A stretch of DNA of 64,000 nt from Methanococcoides sp. EBM-47 (GTDB lineage: Archaea; Halobacteriota; Methanosarcinia; Methanosarcinales; Methanosarcinaceae). Below are positions 17,346 to 26,237 of the stretch, one piece after another. Position numbers and translations under genes: made by a program. How positions within the stretch are numbered: position 1 is the first letter of the stretch; every line of letters starts with the position of its first letter. Under the pieces are notes generated by a model. That model saw nothing but the letters and a program-made list of their open reading frames with translations. It had not been told where the DNA came from and made no database searches. Where the stretch lies: the NCBI GenBank assembly GCA_001896725.1, contig MPPA01000009.1:1-64000 (forward strand). The letters are read 5' to 3'.

Positions 17346-18009
17346 GAAGATACCTCATAAAACAGATGAACAAGATATACAATTATATTGTATATAAACA
17401 TTGTTATTTAAATAAACTCTTCCAAAACACACTAATTCAAAGGATAAGAGGATATCAAAAGAATTTTTTGAATAAGTTGTCCTGTAAATAAAAATGGGCA
17501 TTATCACTAAATATGGCCAATTCCTTAATTTTGTATTTCATTATAAGAATATGATCACGTACCAAAGTCACAACCTACTTTAAAATTCATATGATCCTGA
17601 AAATATATGGTGGATACAGATCATTATTGTCCAAACATTTTAAATACGAGTATTGCCTATTATGTTCTATTCCCTACGAACTATCACAGGGATTACTCAA
17701 AAGAGAACAAATTAGTCATTAGCCTCCGCAGGATGCCAGCATCAACCACCCAATAAATCCCCAATGTATCTACACTGGTATCCTTATGTTCTCTTTAAAT
17801 CAGTGCTTTAAACCTGTATTACAAGAATAGGAAGTTATCCTGTTTTGTTTTTATCTTAGGTTAGGTCCAGCAGTAAGATGATGGTAACTTGATAAGTTAT
17901 CTTTACAATTTGTCGTAAATAAAATCAGATATACCGGAAGAAAAAGACTACTTCTTCTGGTAAGGAATGGTCATAGATTTTTGACACTTAACGGAGGTGT
18001 CATTTGAGC
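17346..18009. other. Gene-poor gap with one hairpin
   Basis: No convincing coding frame in 664 bases. TACCGGAAGAA and TTCTTCTGGTA (17932-17962) form an 11-bp stem with a nine-base loop; on the minus strand it follows the receiver gene at 18010 by about 47 bases and is trailed by TATATCTGATTTTATTT, so it can serve as its terminator. The remainder is AT-rich and unassigned. Confidence 0.5.
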
Positions 18010-18387
18010 TTACGAAGGTGATGTTTCTCCCAGATGAGATCTGATAATGTTCCTAAAATTATGAATATCAATGGGTTTTGAAATATATCCACTACATCCA
18101 GCTTTGATAAAACGTTCTTCATCTCCCCGCATTGAATGTGCTGTGAGGGCTACTACCGGTACATCTTTGGTCTGAAGATCTGATTTGAGCCTTGAAAGCA
18201 CTTCCATTCCATCCATTTTTGGAAGCTGGATATCTAATAGTATCAGATCGACCTTTTTCTCTGTAACCTTTTCTAAGGCTTCAAAGCCATCAATAGCCTG
18301 GATGACATAGTAACCAAAAGACTCTAGCAGGTCAACGGTCAGTTCCATATTTACCGGGTTGTCCTCTACAACCAGTATTTTTTTCAT
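18010..18387 (-). CDS. Stand-alone response regulator receiver domain
   Basis: A 125-residue CheY-like receiver starting MKKILVVEDNPVNMEL. The phospho-acceptor is Asp52 in LILLDIQLPKMDG, with VVALTAHSMRGDEE and the Lys of GYISKPID. The VVEDNPVNM start and TAHSM are typical of receivers split from hybrid histidine kinases. No output domain and no kinase nearby. ATG at 18387 follows AGATGTGA; an in-frame GTG at 18396 overlaps that site and is less likely. Confidence 0.9.
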   Translation of the reverse strand: MKKILVVEDNPVNMELTVDLLESFGYYVIQAIDGFEALEKVTEKKVDLILLDIQLPKMDGMEVLSRLKSDLQTKDVPVVALTAHSMRGDEERFIKAGCSGYISKPIDIHNFRNIIRSHLGETSPS

Positions 18388-18558
18388 AACATTCACATCT
18401 TTTTGTTTTTAAGACCGTATTTTACAGGAATGAATTCCATGGTCATGCGAAATACATTAATGATCTAATCATTTTTTATATATTAAATAGTATTTTTATA
18501 GTATATAAATATATTTGAACTATGATCTTTAATATCAATAAATTTTAATTTACTTTAG

Positions 18559-19344
18559 TCATTTCTTTTTTTCAAGCGCGCTGCAAAAACATTTTTCAAT
18601 AATGGATAGACTTGCATCCATTTCAATTATTTCAAAATCGAATATCTTGGCAAACTCTTTCACCATGTCATCAAATCCTGGTTCATAAGCTAGACCGGTT
18701 TTCAGCTTTGCCACTTTTTTATACCCTGCATGATCAAAAACAAATTTCACCATTTCGATGTTATCCGGATCATTGGTTATTCTTGAAGTTGCGACCATTT
18801 CTTTCCAGTTGGCAGCCCACATGGGAGTCATAAAAAAAGTGCCGTTGCCTCTACAATTTTTTAATTTTGAAAGATATGCTTCCCTTCCACCAAGCACTGC
18901 TCCTATACAGTCATCCACTATTTCTCCATTTTCTTCTTTAAGGATGTATACCGGACAGGTACATTTGCTCATTTCGGCTTCGACCTTACCCAGAACATTA
19001 CCACACAAACCATAAAATAAGAGGATGGTCTGCGAGTACATGCTCATCAGTTCTATTTTTTCATAAACCGTTCTTTTGAGAATTTCAGGTCTTTCATGTA
19101 ATGCAAGTTCAAGCATATGTATTACAATTATAGTACTATCCTGAGGAGCATCGGTCATGAACTGTGGTACTTTTTCAAGAGGTAACGCCATGTATACACA
19201 GCCACAGTGGGTTAACTTTCTGGCAATGTTGGTACTATTCTCATCTTCTATAAGGACAAGCCTAGCAGAATTGCCATATTCCTCTATCATATAAACGAGC
19301 TCATCCTCGAATATCCTGCAGGCAATGATACTAAGTACGAACAT
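18559..19344 (-). CDS. DUF1638 family protein
   Basis: A 261-residue protein of the DUF1638 type, common in methylotrophic methanogens and some corrinoid-using bacteria; function unknown. Landmarks are the N-terminal LSIIACRIFEDELVYMI, ILLFYGLCGNVLGKV (family YGLCGN signature), CPVYILKEENGEIVDDCIGAVLGG and YEPGFDDMVKEFAKIF. Cysteines are numerous (CGC, LCGN, CTCP, DDC). It is soluble. The start at 19344 gives the family-like MFVLSIIAC and follows GAGGTGG by a few bases; longer starts at 19356 and 19371 are possible. Confidence 0.8.
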   Translation of the reverse strand: MFVLSIIACRIFEDELVYMIEEYGNSARLVLIEDENSTNIARKLTHCGCVYMALPLEKVPQFMTDAPQDSTIIVIHMLELALHERPEILKRTVYEKIELMSMYSQTILLFYGLCGNVLGKVEAEMSKCTCPVYILKEENGEIVDDCIGAVLGGREAYLSKLKNCRGNGTFFMTPMWAANWKEMVATSRITNDPDNIEMVKFVFDHAGYKKVAKLKTGLAYEPGFDDMVKEFAKIFDFEIIEMDASLSIIEKCFCSALEKKK

Positions 19345-19560
19345 GGACCACCTCATACATATAATGGACAATATGAGCCTCAGCTTACATAAAGATAACC
19401 AAATATTGCAAATATCGGGTTTTTAAAGATAAATCATAACCAAAAGAGAACACCACTGATTATATTCAGATACCTGCTTTATCCTTTATCTTTTATAAGG
19501 TATTTACCCCCTAATCGCAGAATGTGAGATAGGACCATTAGAAATGGAATAAGGCTTAAT

Positions 19561-19689
19561 AGGAGGGTGGGGTGAATGCACCCCGATTTAAAAAACGTGT
19601 ACACGTTGGGCCTCTTTTCAACCCACCAATCCAAATATATCATAATTGAATTTCCGTGTGCACCAACTTCACTGTTGCAGTTTCTATAG
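19561..19689 (+). other. Strong Shine-Dalgarno, hairpin, palindrome and a possible 37-residue ORF
   Basis: AGGAGG at 19561 precedes GTG 19572 and ATG 19576; the latter opens 37 codons (MHPDLKNVYTLGLF...) ending at 19689. A GGGGTG/CACCCC hairpin (19569-19584) overlaps the starts, and a perfect 14-bp palindrome AACGTGTACACGTT lies at 19594-19607. A TATA-like TTTTATAAGG lies near 19490. This may be a small gene or an operator/ncRNA; I recognise no homologue. The rest of 19372-19840 shows nothing. Confidence 0.3.
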
Positions 19690-19840
19690 TTACTTTATAG
19701 TATTAAAAATTAACCCATTCGTAATATTCAATAATACTTTACTCTAAATAAATATACATAAATTTCCTTGAAATGATGGTCATAAAAAAGAAGGAATAAA
19801 TAAGATATCATATAGGGTTCATGGAACCTCGAGTTTTAGA

Positions 19841-20278
19841 TTATCTAAACACCTGATTGTTGTTTTGCGGAGGCAGTGCTGTGTTCAATTTAACGTATTT
19901 CACACCCTTTAAAGACATCAGTTTCTCAGTCATCAACCTGACATCCTGACCCTCACCATCTAGAACTATGACCTCAAAGCAGTTGCCAGGCTCAAGATGA
20001 ACAAGTGTTGATGTTCTGATCAAAAATGAATATTCATGCTGTATTTCAGTAAGGGAGCTGGATAATCCGCACTTCATGCAATCGTAGATCAATGTGATCG
20101 CAGCAATCCGTCTTCCCTTTACAGCGTACATCCATTCAAAATAAGTTATGTAATTCCTTATGGCATCCCTTATGCCTTCTGAACGGGATGAATAACCTCT
20201 CTGCTTAATGATACTATCGAATTTTTTAAGGAGATCGTCAGGAAGGGAAATACCAATTCTCATTAGCTCTTGTTCCAT
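19841..20278 (-). CDS. NikR-like ribbon-helix-helix regulator
   Basis: A 145-residue NikR-family protein. The N-terminal ribbon-helix-helix is MRIGISLPDDLLKKFDSIIKQRGYSSRSEGIRDAIR. The C-terminal ACT-like domain contains IQHEYSFLI, STLVHLEPGNCFEVIVLDG and KGVKYVKLN. Mapped on E. coli NikR, His76, His89 and Cys95 are kept but His87 is Leu, so the square-planar nickel site is incomplete. It may sense another metal or bind nickel differently. ATG at 20278 follows GGATGA. The remains of a nickel/peptide ABC operon (21017-21362) lie upstream on the same strand. Confidence 0.85.
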   Translation of the reverse strand: MEQELMRIGISLPDDLLKKFDSIIKQRGYSSRSEGIRDAIRNYITYFEWMYAVKGRRIAAITLIYDCMKCGLSSSLTEIQHEYSFLIRTSTLVHLEPGNCFEVIVLDGEGQDVRLMTEKLMSLKGVKYVKLNTALPPQNNNQVFR

Positions 20279-20576
20279 AGAATCATCCAATATAATAGTA
20301 TAAATTATAATGAACATAAAGAATAATAATACTTTACATGTATAATCAAATAGAATATTATTAATAATTATTGTTTAAATATATAAAAAATCATATTAAA
20401 AATAACTTTCAACTCATGCTTTTCTATGTACTATTGGTCCAATAACGTTAAAGTGATAAACATATGCTTATTTTTATTAAAAATTATTTAATAAATTTTT
20501 CTATAATATTATGAGCGTGCAGTTAAGAGGAGGTATTTAGCATACTTATCTACGTAAAAATAACACAAAATACATA

Positions 20577-20680
20577 TCTTTTTATACATAAATACTCATA
20601 ATCTATTTTTTCCTGTAAAAGGAAAAGTACTATGGCGGAATGATTCCTAGCCTGTCATTCCGTCAATTACATTTTTTACA
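20577..20680 (+). other. Possible short transcript: TATA, 10-bp hairpin, T-run
   Basis: TTTTTATACATAAATA (about 20578-20593) is followed by a strong stem GGCGGAATGA/TCATTCCGTC (20634-20643 with 20655-20664, one G-T) and then ATTTTTTAC. This is either a small terminated RNA or an orphan terminator. Flanking sequence from 20318 to 21016 contains only an unassigned 46-codon open frame (20731-20871) without a Shine-Dalgarno. Confidence 0.3.
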
Positions 20681-21016
20681 TCATTGTTGCAACTATCAAT
20701 GATATTGTTTTTGGATCTCCCTAACATCGAGTGGATGGATTTGTAAACTACTTGGAACAAAAAGTGCTCATCTTTGCTGGTCAGGTCATGGCAGTCTGGA
20801 CAACCATATCACATGAAGTAGTTAAATTCAGTAGATATTTATTATACAGTGATTTGTTCTTTTATAGATGACAATTGTCCATTGATGTTGTGATCACCCG
20901 TATGATGTTGAAAAGAGCCTTAATTATTTGATGACACAACAGAAAATAAGTACATCACTTCCTCTTGCACATTAAGGGCATGCCGTGATTATAGAAATCA
21001 GTAATTATATGTTTGT

Positions 21017-21362
21017 TCATATTTTTTCCATCTTCACGATCCTGCCTGCCTCCAAATATGCTATCCTGTCACATACCTGATATAATAATTCAATATCATG
21101 AGATATAAGAAGATAGGAAATACCTTTTTCCATAATCTTGTCTGAAAGGTCGAGACCTGTAACCTGGTGTCCCATGCTTGCCAGAAGCAGGCTGATCTCG
21201 CCAGTACCACAACCAACATCTATTTTGTTAAAAACTTCCTTCCAGGCTCTTGCTTCTTCATCACTTTTCACAGCGTGTCCGTGCTGTGTATCATAGATTG
21301 TGGAAGAAATGTCCCACTTGCTGTTGATCTCTTCTTTTATCTTTGTTTCAGGTGTTACTATG
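21017..21362 (-). pseudogene. Chimeric remnant: SAM methyltransferase N-terminus joined to ABC-ATPase C-terminus
   Basis: Reading the minus strand from about 21362, codons give VTPETKIKEEIN, then WDISSTIYDTQHGHAVKS, typical of the start of a class I methyltransferase, followed by AWKEVFNKI and DVGCGTGEISLLL (SAM loop) to LDLSDKI. About ten residues before the SAM loop are missing. Near 21130 the frame switches without a stop into GISYLLISHDIELLYQVCDRIAYLEAGRIV, the H-loop end of an oligopeptide/nickel-type ABC ATPase. No ATG is present at the natural N-terminus (ATA GTA ACA); the only start is an internal GTG at 21268-21271. A deletion has evidently fused two genes of one operon. It should be non-functional. 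Confidence 0.8.
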
Positions 21363-21735
21363 ATAACTAAAAGGGATATATAGTATTAAGAATTAATTTT
21401 TTTATAATAATTTATATTAAAATGGAGATAATGTAGGAAAGCTGCATTTAATTTTATTTATTAATTTTAAAGTGATAAGTTTCCTGCGTATTACTTTCAA
21501 TAGAAACACCGATAAAATGAACTTATTTTATTAGGAACTTAAAGTTTATTGATAGTCAAACAATGTAATATTTCAAGATCAAGACAATTAAGGAACTGAA
21601 AATATGAATATAATTAAATTTATATATAATAAATGCAGATAATACATTAGATTGAGCAACTACCTAAATGGGTCGTTACATCAATCGATTCGTATGTTGT
21701 GATAAATTAGTATTATCCAGACGGAGGTGAAATTG

Positions 21736-21810
21736 ATGGAACAGAAAAAGACCGCAGAGAAGAAAGGAGTAAAAGCCCAAGCACCTGCAAAAGAGCAGAA
21801 AAGAAAATAA
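21736..21810 (+). CDS. Small basic protein, 24 residues
   Basis: The frame MEQKKTAEKKGVKAQAPAKE... is rich in Lys, Ala, Gln and Glu and ends at TAA 21808-21810. GGAGGTGA, a near-perfect anti-SD match, lies five bases before the ATG. A TATA-like TTTATATATAATAAATG sits at about 21618-21634 and a terminator hairpin follows at 21836-21852. All parts of an expressed gene are thus present. The function is unknown; charge suggests nucleic-acid or membrane-surface contact. Confidence 0.6.
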   Translation: MEQKKTAEKKGVKAQAPAKEQKRK

Positions 21811-21835
21811 TTTAATAAATATAAAATCCTTTTTC

Positions 21836-21861
21836 AGGGGCATAAATCCCCTATATTTTAC
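21836..21861 (+). terminator. Terminator of the 24-residue gene
   Basis: AGGGG-CATAAAT-CCCCT (21836-21852) followed by ATATTTTACTTTC, 25 bases after the stop. Confidence 0.55.
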
Positions 21862-21930
21862 TTTCAATGCATTTAAGGATGTTTGATCATCAATTCATAT
21901 TGGTTAATCTATAATCCTATATATAGGCTG

Positions 21931-22677
21931 TCATGCATCTGGTGTTTTCTTTTCCAGATTGAGCACATAAACTTCTATACCTGCTCCAATGCAGGCTTTC
22001 AGCCTGCTATCAGCTATCCGTGCACAGACGAGCCCCAATCTGATCTTTTCCCGGGGGATGTTGTACTTCTCTGAATAGGTGACAAATCTCTGCACCTGTC
22101 CTATAGCATTATCCTTGACCTCGATCTCGATCTCTATCAAAAGATGCTCTTTATTCCTGCTTTTGAATACGGCATCTATACGACCACCTTCTGTCTCTAC
22201 TTCAGTATCAATGAACTCCATACCTTCTTCTATGAGCTCAGGAAAAGTGGAGATCATTCTGGCAATGTCCTGCTCTGAAATGGGAACATGGTCTGTGATC
22301 TCATTCATAGAGCTTGCTTTCAACGCTTTGTTCAAATGAGAAGCTATATCTATTCTCTTCTTGTTTTTCTCATGAGGATAAACGTTCGTAATCAGCCCAT
22401 TTTCCAGCTTTAGTAGTATGCATATCTTACCAAGATTCTTCTTGCGGGAAATTGGGAGCATTCCACTGCCTTTGCTAACAACACCAATCCCATTTTTTCT
22501 GCTTAGTATTCTGAGATCTTCGATAAGTTGTTCTTTTTCAGCATCGTTCAAAGTGTCAATGTACACACACTCGTATCTGATCCCATGTTTGTCCTTTATA
22601 GCTTCAAGCAATAGCTGGTAGGACCCAGCATTTTTTTCTTGTTCCCCAGCACTTATGTAAAGCCTATATGTGATCAT
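21931..22677 (-). CDS. NucS/DUF91-like PD-(D/E)XK nuclease
   Basis: A 248-residue protein. The C-terminal half has the nuclease core FPELIEEGMEF, GGRIDAVFKSRNKEHLLIEIEIE and IGQVQRFVTYSEKY, i.e. G-x-x-D, E-x-E and Q-x-x-x-Y as in NucS/EndoMS and DUF91 enzymes. The N-terminal 130 residues (MITYRLYISAGEQEKNAGSY; ILSRKNGIGVVSKG) are not the usual NucS beta-sandwich, so this is a relative rather than an orthologue. The core E-I-E replaces the more usual E-x-K. ATG 22677 has GGAG eight bases upstream; an in-frame ATG at 22707 has no Shine-Dalgarno. A mismatch or host-defence nuclease role is inference. Confidence 0.7.
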   Translation of the reverse strand: MITYRLYISAGEQEKNAGSYQLLLEAIKDKHGIRYECVYIDTLNDAEKEQLIEDLRILSRKNGIGVVSKGSGMLPISRKKNLGKICILLKLENGLITNVYPHEKNKKRIDIASHLNKALKASSMNEITDHVPISEQDIARMISTFPELIEEGMEFIDTEVETEGGRIDAVFKSRNKEHLLIEIEIEVKDNAIGQVQRFVTYSEKYNIPREKIRLGLVCARIADSRLKACIGAGIEVYVLNLEKKTPDA

Positions 22678-22926
22678 CCTCAAAGCTCCGGTTAGATCAG
22701 TATCCATTTGATCTCAAATATATGAGAGTATGGTTCAAACAGGCAAGTATAGTCTTTATTATTTTAATTACAACAGAATGAAAATATGCATAGTATAATA
22801 TCTTATTAAAAAAAAATAAAAAGTATCTACCCCACTCTATTCAGGTAAAACCAAGAGCAGTAGTTACGTAAATATTTATATACTAATATTCTACATATAA
22901 CTAGCATACCATAAGAGGGGAATTCT

Positions 22927-23076
22927 ATGGAACGAGACAAAACGACATTCATCCAGTTCCAGGAAATCTATTTCAGATACCTGAATTCAGAACAGCTTTC
23001 AGAACAAGAAGTAAAATTGAAGAACAATATGATAGATTTTGTCCAACGGGCATGCATTGAATATTTCATGCATTGA
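22927..23076 (+). CDS. Small protein, 49 residues
   Basis: The frame MERDKTTFIQFQEIYFRYLN... ends at TGA 23074-23076. GAGGGG stands five bases before the ATG, and TATTTATATACTAAT at about 22871-22885 is a good TATA box. The protein is predicted helical and amphipathic (SEQLSEQEVKLKNNMIDFV), with two Cys-free halves and a single Cys near the end. No family recognised. The rest of 22708-23294 is AT-rich and empty. Confidence 0.55.
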   Translation: MERDKTTFIQFQEIYFRYLNSEQLSEQEVKLKNNMIDFVQRACIEYFMH

Positions 23077-23294
23077 CCTGTGAACAAGATAAATGGCTTC
23101 AGTAAAACTTCTTTGATAGCAGCTTTTGTTATCATTTCTTTTCTTTCTGATAGGTATGTGGCCTTTTAAGCTGATTTCTAACAAATGTATATTTATATCC
23201 CATGACACCTCGTTTAATCTTGTTTCAGTATATAGAAAAAAATAAGATATATAAGCACTTAACACACAAAGATCATCTGTCAAAGAAATAGAAT

Positions 23295-23828
23295 ATGATC
23301 AAGCGAAGCGTGAGCATGTCGGCCATACGATCAAAGAACAGCCTTGTTTTTCAGGAAAAACAGTATTTTGACAAATGGAAGAACTTCTTTGTCCTTGCTG
23401 TGGTAATGGTGACAATAAATGCAGTGATCCTTTTATATGTGTTTTACATATTTCATGAAGTGCCCTCATTGTTTCTTTTTTTAGTAGCTATTCCTGTACT
23501 TGTTTTTATGATTACGTTTTTTCTCTTTTCTAAAATGGAAATGACAACCGAAGTGAGGTACGATGGATTGTATATAAGATACCTTCCAACACAACGGACA
23601 TTCAGATATTTCCCTTTTGAATCAATTGAATCTTCTCAAAGATCAAAAGGTGAAATGCTTGATAGGATCAATAACTGGAGGATCCGTAGTTATCCAAATA
23701 GGACCATATATCAATGTGGCAGTAGTGAAAAAGTGCTAATAAAACTTGTTAATGGAAAAACCCTTCTTATTGATTCAAAGAGTCCTGATGAGTTAATAGC
23801 TGCTATTAGTTCCATGAAAAAAATGTAA
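23295..23828 (+). CDS. Membrane protein with two helices and PH-like domain
   Basis: A 177-residue protein of unknown function. A hydrophilic start is followed by two adjacent membrane helices (about 31-52 and 56-78, LAVVMVTINAVILLYVFYIF and LFLFLVAIPVLVFMITFFLF). The soluble half is beta-rich (TTEVRYDGLYIRYLP, WRIRSYPNRTIYQCG, VLIKLVNGKTLLIDSKSPDELIAAI), like the bacterial PH domains that follow paired helices in many small membrane proteins. No enzymatic motif seen. A small RNA candidate follows downstream. Confidence 0.7.
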   Translation: MIKRSVSMSAIRSKNSLVFQEKQYFDKWKNFFVLAVVMVTINAVILLYVFYIFHEVPSLFLFLVAIPVLVFMITFFLFSKMEMTTEVRYDGLYIRYLPTQRTFRYFPFESIESSQRSKGEMLDRINNWRIRSYPNRTIYQCGSSEKVLIKLVNGKTLLIDSKSPDELIAAISSMKKM

Positions 23829-23845
23829 GAACAGGGGGCCTTTAT

Positions 23846-23856
23846 CTTTATATAAG
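23846..23856 (+). promoter_or_regulatory. TATA box of the candidate small RNA
   Basis: CTTTATATAAG, an excellent archaeal TATA element, lies about 25-30 bases before 23880, just after the end of the upstream gene. Confidence 0.5.
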
Positions 23857-23879
23857 AAATTTCAACATAATTTTATTTT

Positions 23880-24012
23880 TGGCTAATAAGTTAAGTCAGT
23901 CCATTAAAGGATCGCACAGGTTGGACAAGACCGTGGATCCCAGCCTGGCATTGTGCTCATGGGGAAGCAGAAGGCCTTCAATATCCTTTGCTTTTCCCCC
24001 CTCTTTTTTATT
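23880..24012 (+). ncRNA. Candidate structured small RNA
   Basis: A GC-rich island of about 110 bases stands out in an AT-rich gap between convergent genes. CAGGTTGG (23917-23924) pairs with CCAGCCTG (23940-23947, one G-T). GGGGAA/TTCCCC plus GCA/TGC (23961-23969 with 23989-23999, two-base bulge) form a long terminal hairpin followed by CCTCTTTTTTATTTT, a classic termination tract. A TATA box at 23846-23856 is correctly placed for a start near 23880. No frame with a ribosome site fits. I do not recognise it as SRP RNA, RNase P or a box C/D or H/ACA RNA. The alternative is that the last hairpin is only the terminator of the preceding gene. Confidence 0.5.
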
Positions 24013-24039
24013 TTCCCTCTATAATAGTGGTACTAAATA

Positions 24040-24558
24040 TTATTTCTTGAGCAATAGCCGTTCATCTATTGGATAATAAGCCGTAGCAGCTTCAATGAGC
24101 TCAGTAGCAGTGTTCTTCGGAAAAGCGTGCACCTCCACGCGCACACCCGAAGCTTTGAGATGATTGACAAGTGCAGTGAAATCCCCATCACCAGTTACCA
24201 GCACGATGGTATCGACCTTACTGGATATGGAAATAGCATCAATGGCAATGCCCATATCCCAATCACCTTTAGTTGAGCCATCGGGTCTTGATTTCAATTG
24301 TTTTGTCTTTACTTCCCATCCAATGTATTCTATTACGGACTTAAAACCGGATTGATCTATTTCCTTTGTTTCCACAACATAGGCTACAGCACGGATCAGT
24401 TGTCGCTCTTTGACCACAGCACTTAATAATTTTCCAAAATCTAATTTTGCATAGTAATAGTTCCTAGCTGAGTAGAACATATTTTGTACATCTGCAAATA
24501 TAGCCAATCTTTGATTTGTGAATATATGTTCTTGAACGTCCTGATCTCCTGAGCCCAT
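24040..24558 (-). CDS. NYN-domain (LabA/DUF88-like) PIN-fold protein
   Basis: A 172-residue single NYN domain, a PIN-like RNase fold. Acidic residues of the site are visible: IFADVQNMFYSA (first Asp), KGDWDMGIAIDAI, and LVTGDGDFTALVNHLKASG (GDGDF). The family includes bacterial LabA and RNA-processing or toxin-like nucleases. ATG 24558 has GAGGT six bases upstream. Lies alone, convergent with the small RNA candidate and downstream of NAPRTase on the same strand with a 200-base gap. Confidence 0.88.
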   Translation of the reverse strand: MGSGDQDVQEHIFTNQRLAIFADVQNMFYSARNYYYAKLDFGKLLSAVVKERQLIRAVAYVVETKEIDQSGFKSVIEYIGWEVKTKQLKSRPDGSTKGDWDMGIAIDAISISSKVDTIVLVTGDGDFTALVNHLKASGVRVEVHAFPKNTATELIEAATAYYPIDERLLLKK

Positions 24559-24754
24559 TGGATTTACCTCTTCTTAAAAAATTATTAAAATTTATTTAAA
24601 CTAATATTGTATTTTTGATCTGATCGACTTAGAATAGGATATTATATAGCTGCTTTTACAATGTTCTTTCGGATTTTAATACAATGACCCTTTCTGACCA
24701 TTGCAACAATTCTCTGCACTATTACATGACATAACAAGAAACTGTTATATATTT

Positions 24755-25963
24755 TTAATCATCCAGTCCCTTTCTGCCAAAAATATAATTAGCCACTCTA
24801 AGAGCATCCCTGTCTCCTGTTTCCTTCTCATATGAGTCACTTAACTTGACCACGGGGATATCATTGATGCTGTGCATCTTGATCACCATATTAAGAGGAG
24901 GACTTGTCCTGAAAAAATCCTTATTATTGGTCAGGCTTGTACCAATACCAAAGCTACAGTTGATCCGGCCTGCACAATGCTCTTTAAGATGAATGGCATC
25001 AGCAGCATGCAGAGAATCACTGAAAACCACTACTTTTTTCATAGGGTCTATTTCCATTGACATGTAATGCGCGATCAGCTTATCAGTAAAACCAAAAGGA
25101 TCACCACTGTCATGCCTCACACCATCATATAGCTTGGAAAGCTTAAGATCAAAGTCAGCAAAAAAAGCATCGGTGCCAAAGGTATCCGAAAGAGCTATTC
25201 CTAGGTTGCCTGCGTATACCTTCATCCAGTTATCAAATGAAAAAAAATTGGCCCTGCGCAAACCCATCAGGGCAGAATTGCCCATGATCCATTCATGCCC
25301 AATAGTACCTACCGCCTTTATACCATACTTTCGCGCAAGATACACATTACTTGTTCCTGAGAAGCAGGGCAGACCGCACAAAACCTCTATTACTTTGTCT
25401 TGCAATTGGAAACTCCGTCTCCTGCGGGTCCCGAACTCTGTGAACTTGCAATCGTGGTCATTGAGTTCTTTGCCTATGGAACGGATCGCTTCAGAGTAAT
25501 GGTCAAGGAGGACCTCTTCTCCTGAGCGATCGGAGAGTGAGCTTTCTTTCCAGGTAGTTTCCACCATATTGAAATACAGCTCGGAGATAGTGGCCATGAG
25601 CGCCACTTCCCAGAGAATGGCACTATGCCAGGTACCTTGTATCTTCAGATCAAGGTCTTTATCCTCTGTAAGCCCAAAGCTCACTTCTGATGGGTCGAAA
25701 CGATAGTTTTTCAGATATTCCAGATACATGGGTTTAAAGAAAGGACAGGCTGATCTCAGCCAGCTGCATTCTTCTGCTGTCAGCGCTATTTTAGGGAACT
25801 GAATATCCAAAAAAGCTCTAAGCTTTTTTACAAAATCCTCATTAAAACGCTGCCCACCCCTGTTAATGAAACGGTATTCCACACGTGCCTCAGGGAATAG
25901 CTCCAGTACAGCCATCTGCATACTTAGCTTGTACAGGTCATTGTCCAGTATAGATTGAATCAC
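24755..25963 (-). CDS. pncB: Nicotinate phosphoribosyltransferase
   Basis: A 402-residue enzyme joining nicotinate and PRPP (with ATP) to form nicotinate mononucleotide in NAD salvage. Signatures: [73 protein letters not shown] (phosphoribosyl loop) and [17 protein letters not shown]. This is the bacterial-type PncB of about 400 residues. It starts at GTG 25963 with AGGA seven bases upstream. Single gene; the 339-base region beyond the start holds only a possible small ORF (26238). Confidence 0.95.
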   Translation of the reverse strand: MIQSILDNDLYKLSMQMAVLELFPEARVEYRFINRGGQRFNEDFVKKLRAFLDIQFPKIALTAEECSWLRSACPFFKPMYLEYLKNYRFDPSEVSFGLTEDKDLDLKIQGTWHSAILWEVALMATISELYFNMVETTWKESSLSDRSGEEVLLDHYSEAIRSIGKELNDHDCKFTEFGTRRRRSFQLQDKVIEVLCGLPCFSGTSNVYLARKYGIKAVGTIGHEWIMGNSALMGLRRANFFSFDNWMKVYAGNLGIALSDTFGTDAFFADFDLKLSKLYDGVRHDSGDPFGFTDKLIAHYMSMEIDPMKKVVVFSDSLHAADAIHLKEHCAGRINCSFGIGTSLTNNKDFFRTSPPLNMVIKMHSINDIPVVKLSDSYEKETGDRDALRVANYIFGRKGLDD

Positions 25964-26237
25964 ACCTGATCTTCCTGCATATTCTGTGGATATATGCCTG
26001 TACTTTATACCTTATGTGCTTGTCGATTATGTGCTGAAGGTATCATATGCAGAATGCCTGCATGATCTGCAAGTTCTAAGAAAGAGCTTTACAAAACACT
26101 TTTTTGATCAATTGGAGTGCAAGACTAAAGTGAACGGCAAGAAAGATGATATTAATAGTTAAACTTAAAACTATAAAAGTATAGATAAATTGTCGCTATA
26201 TTAGATAGAGATTTTAACTGACCTGTGAGGAGAAGTA

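Noticed and set aside
20731-20871. 46-codon frame (GTG) in the gap between NikR-like gene and the chimeric remnant
   Set aside because: It has some protein-like composition but no ribosome site, no promoter in place and no recognised homologue; left unassigned.
23880-24012. SRP RNA or RNase P RNA
   Set aside because: Too short and lacking the SRP helix 8 GGAAG-type motif or RNase P conserved blocks.
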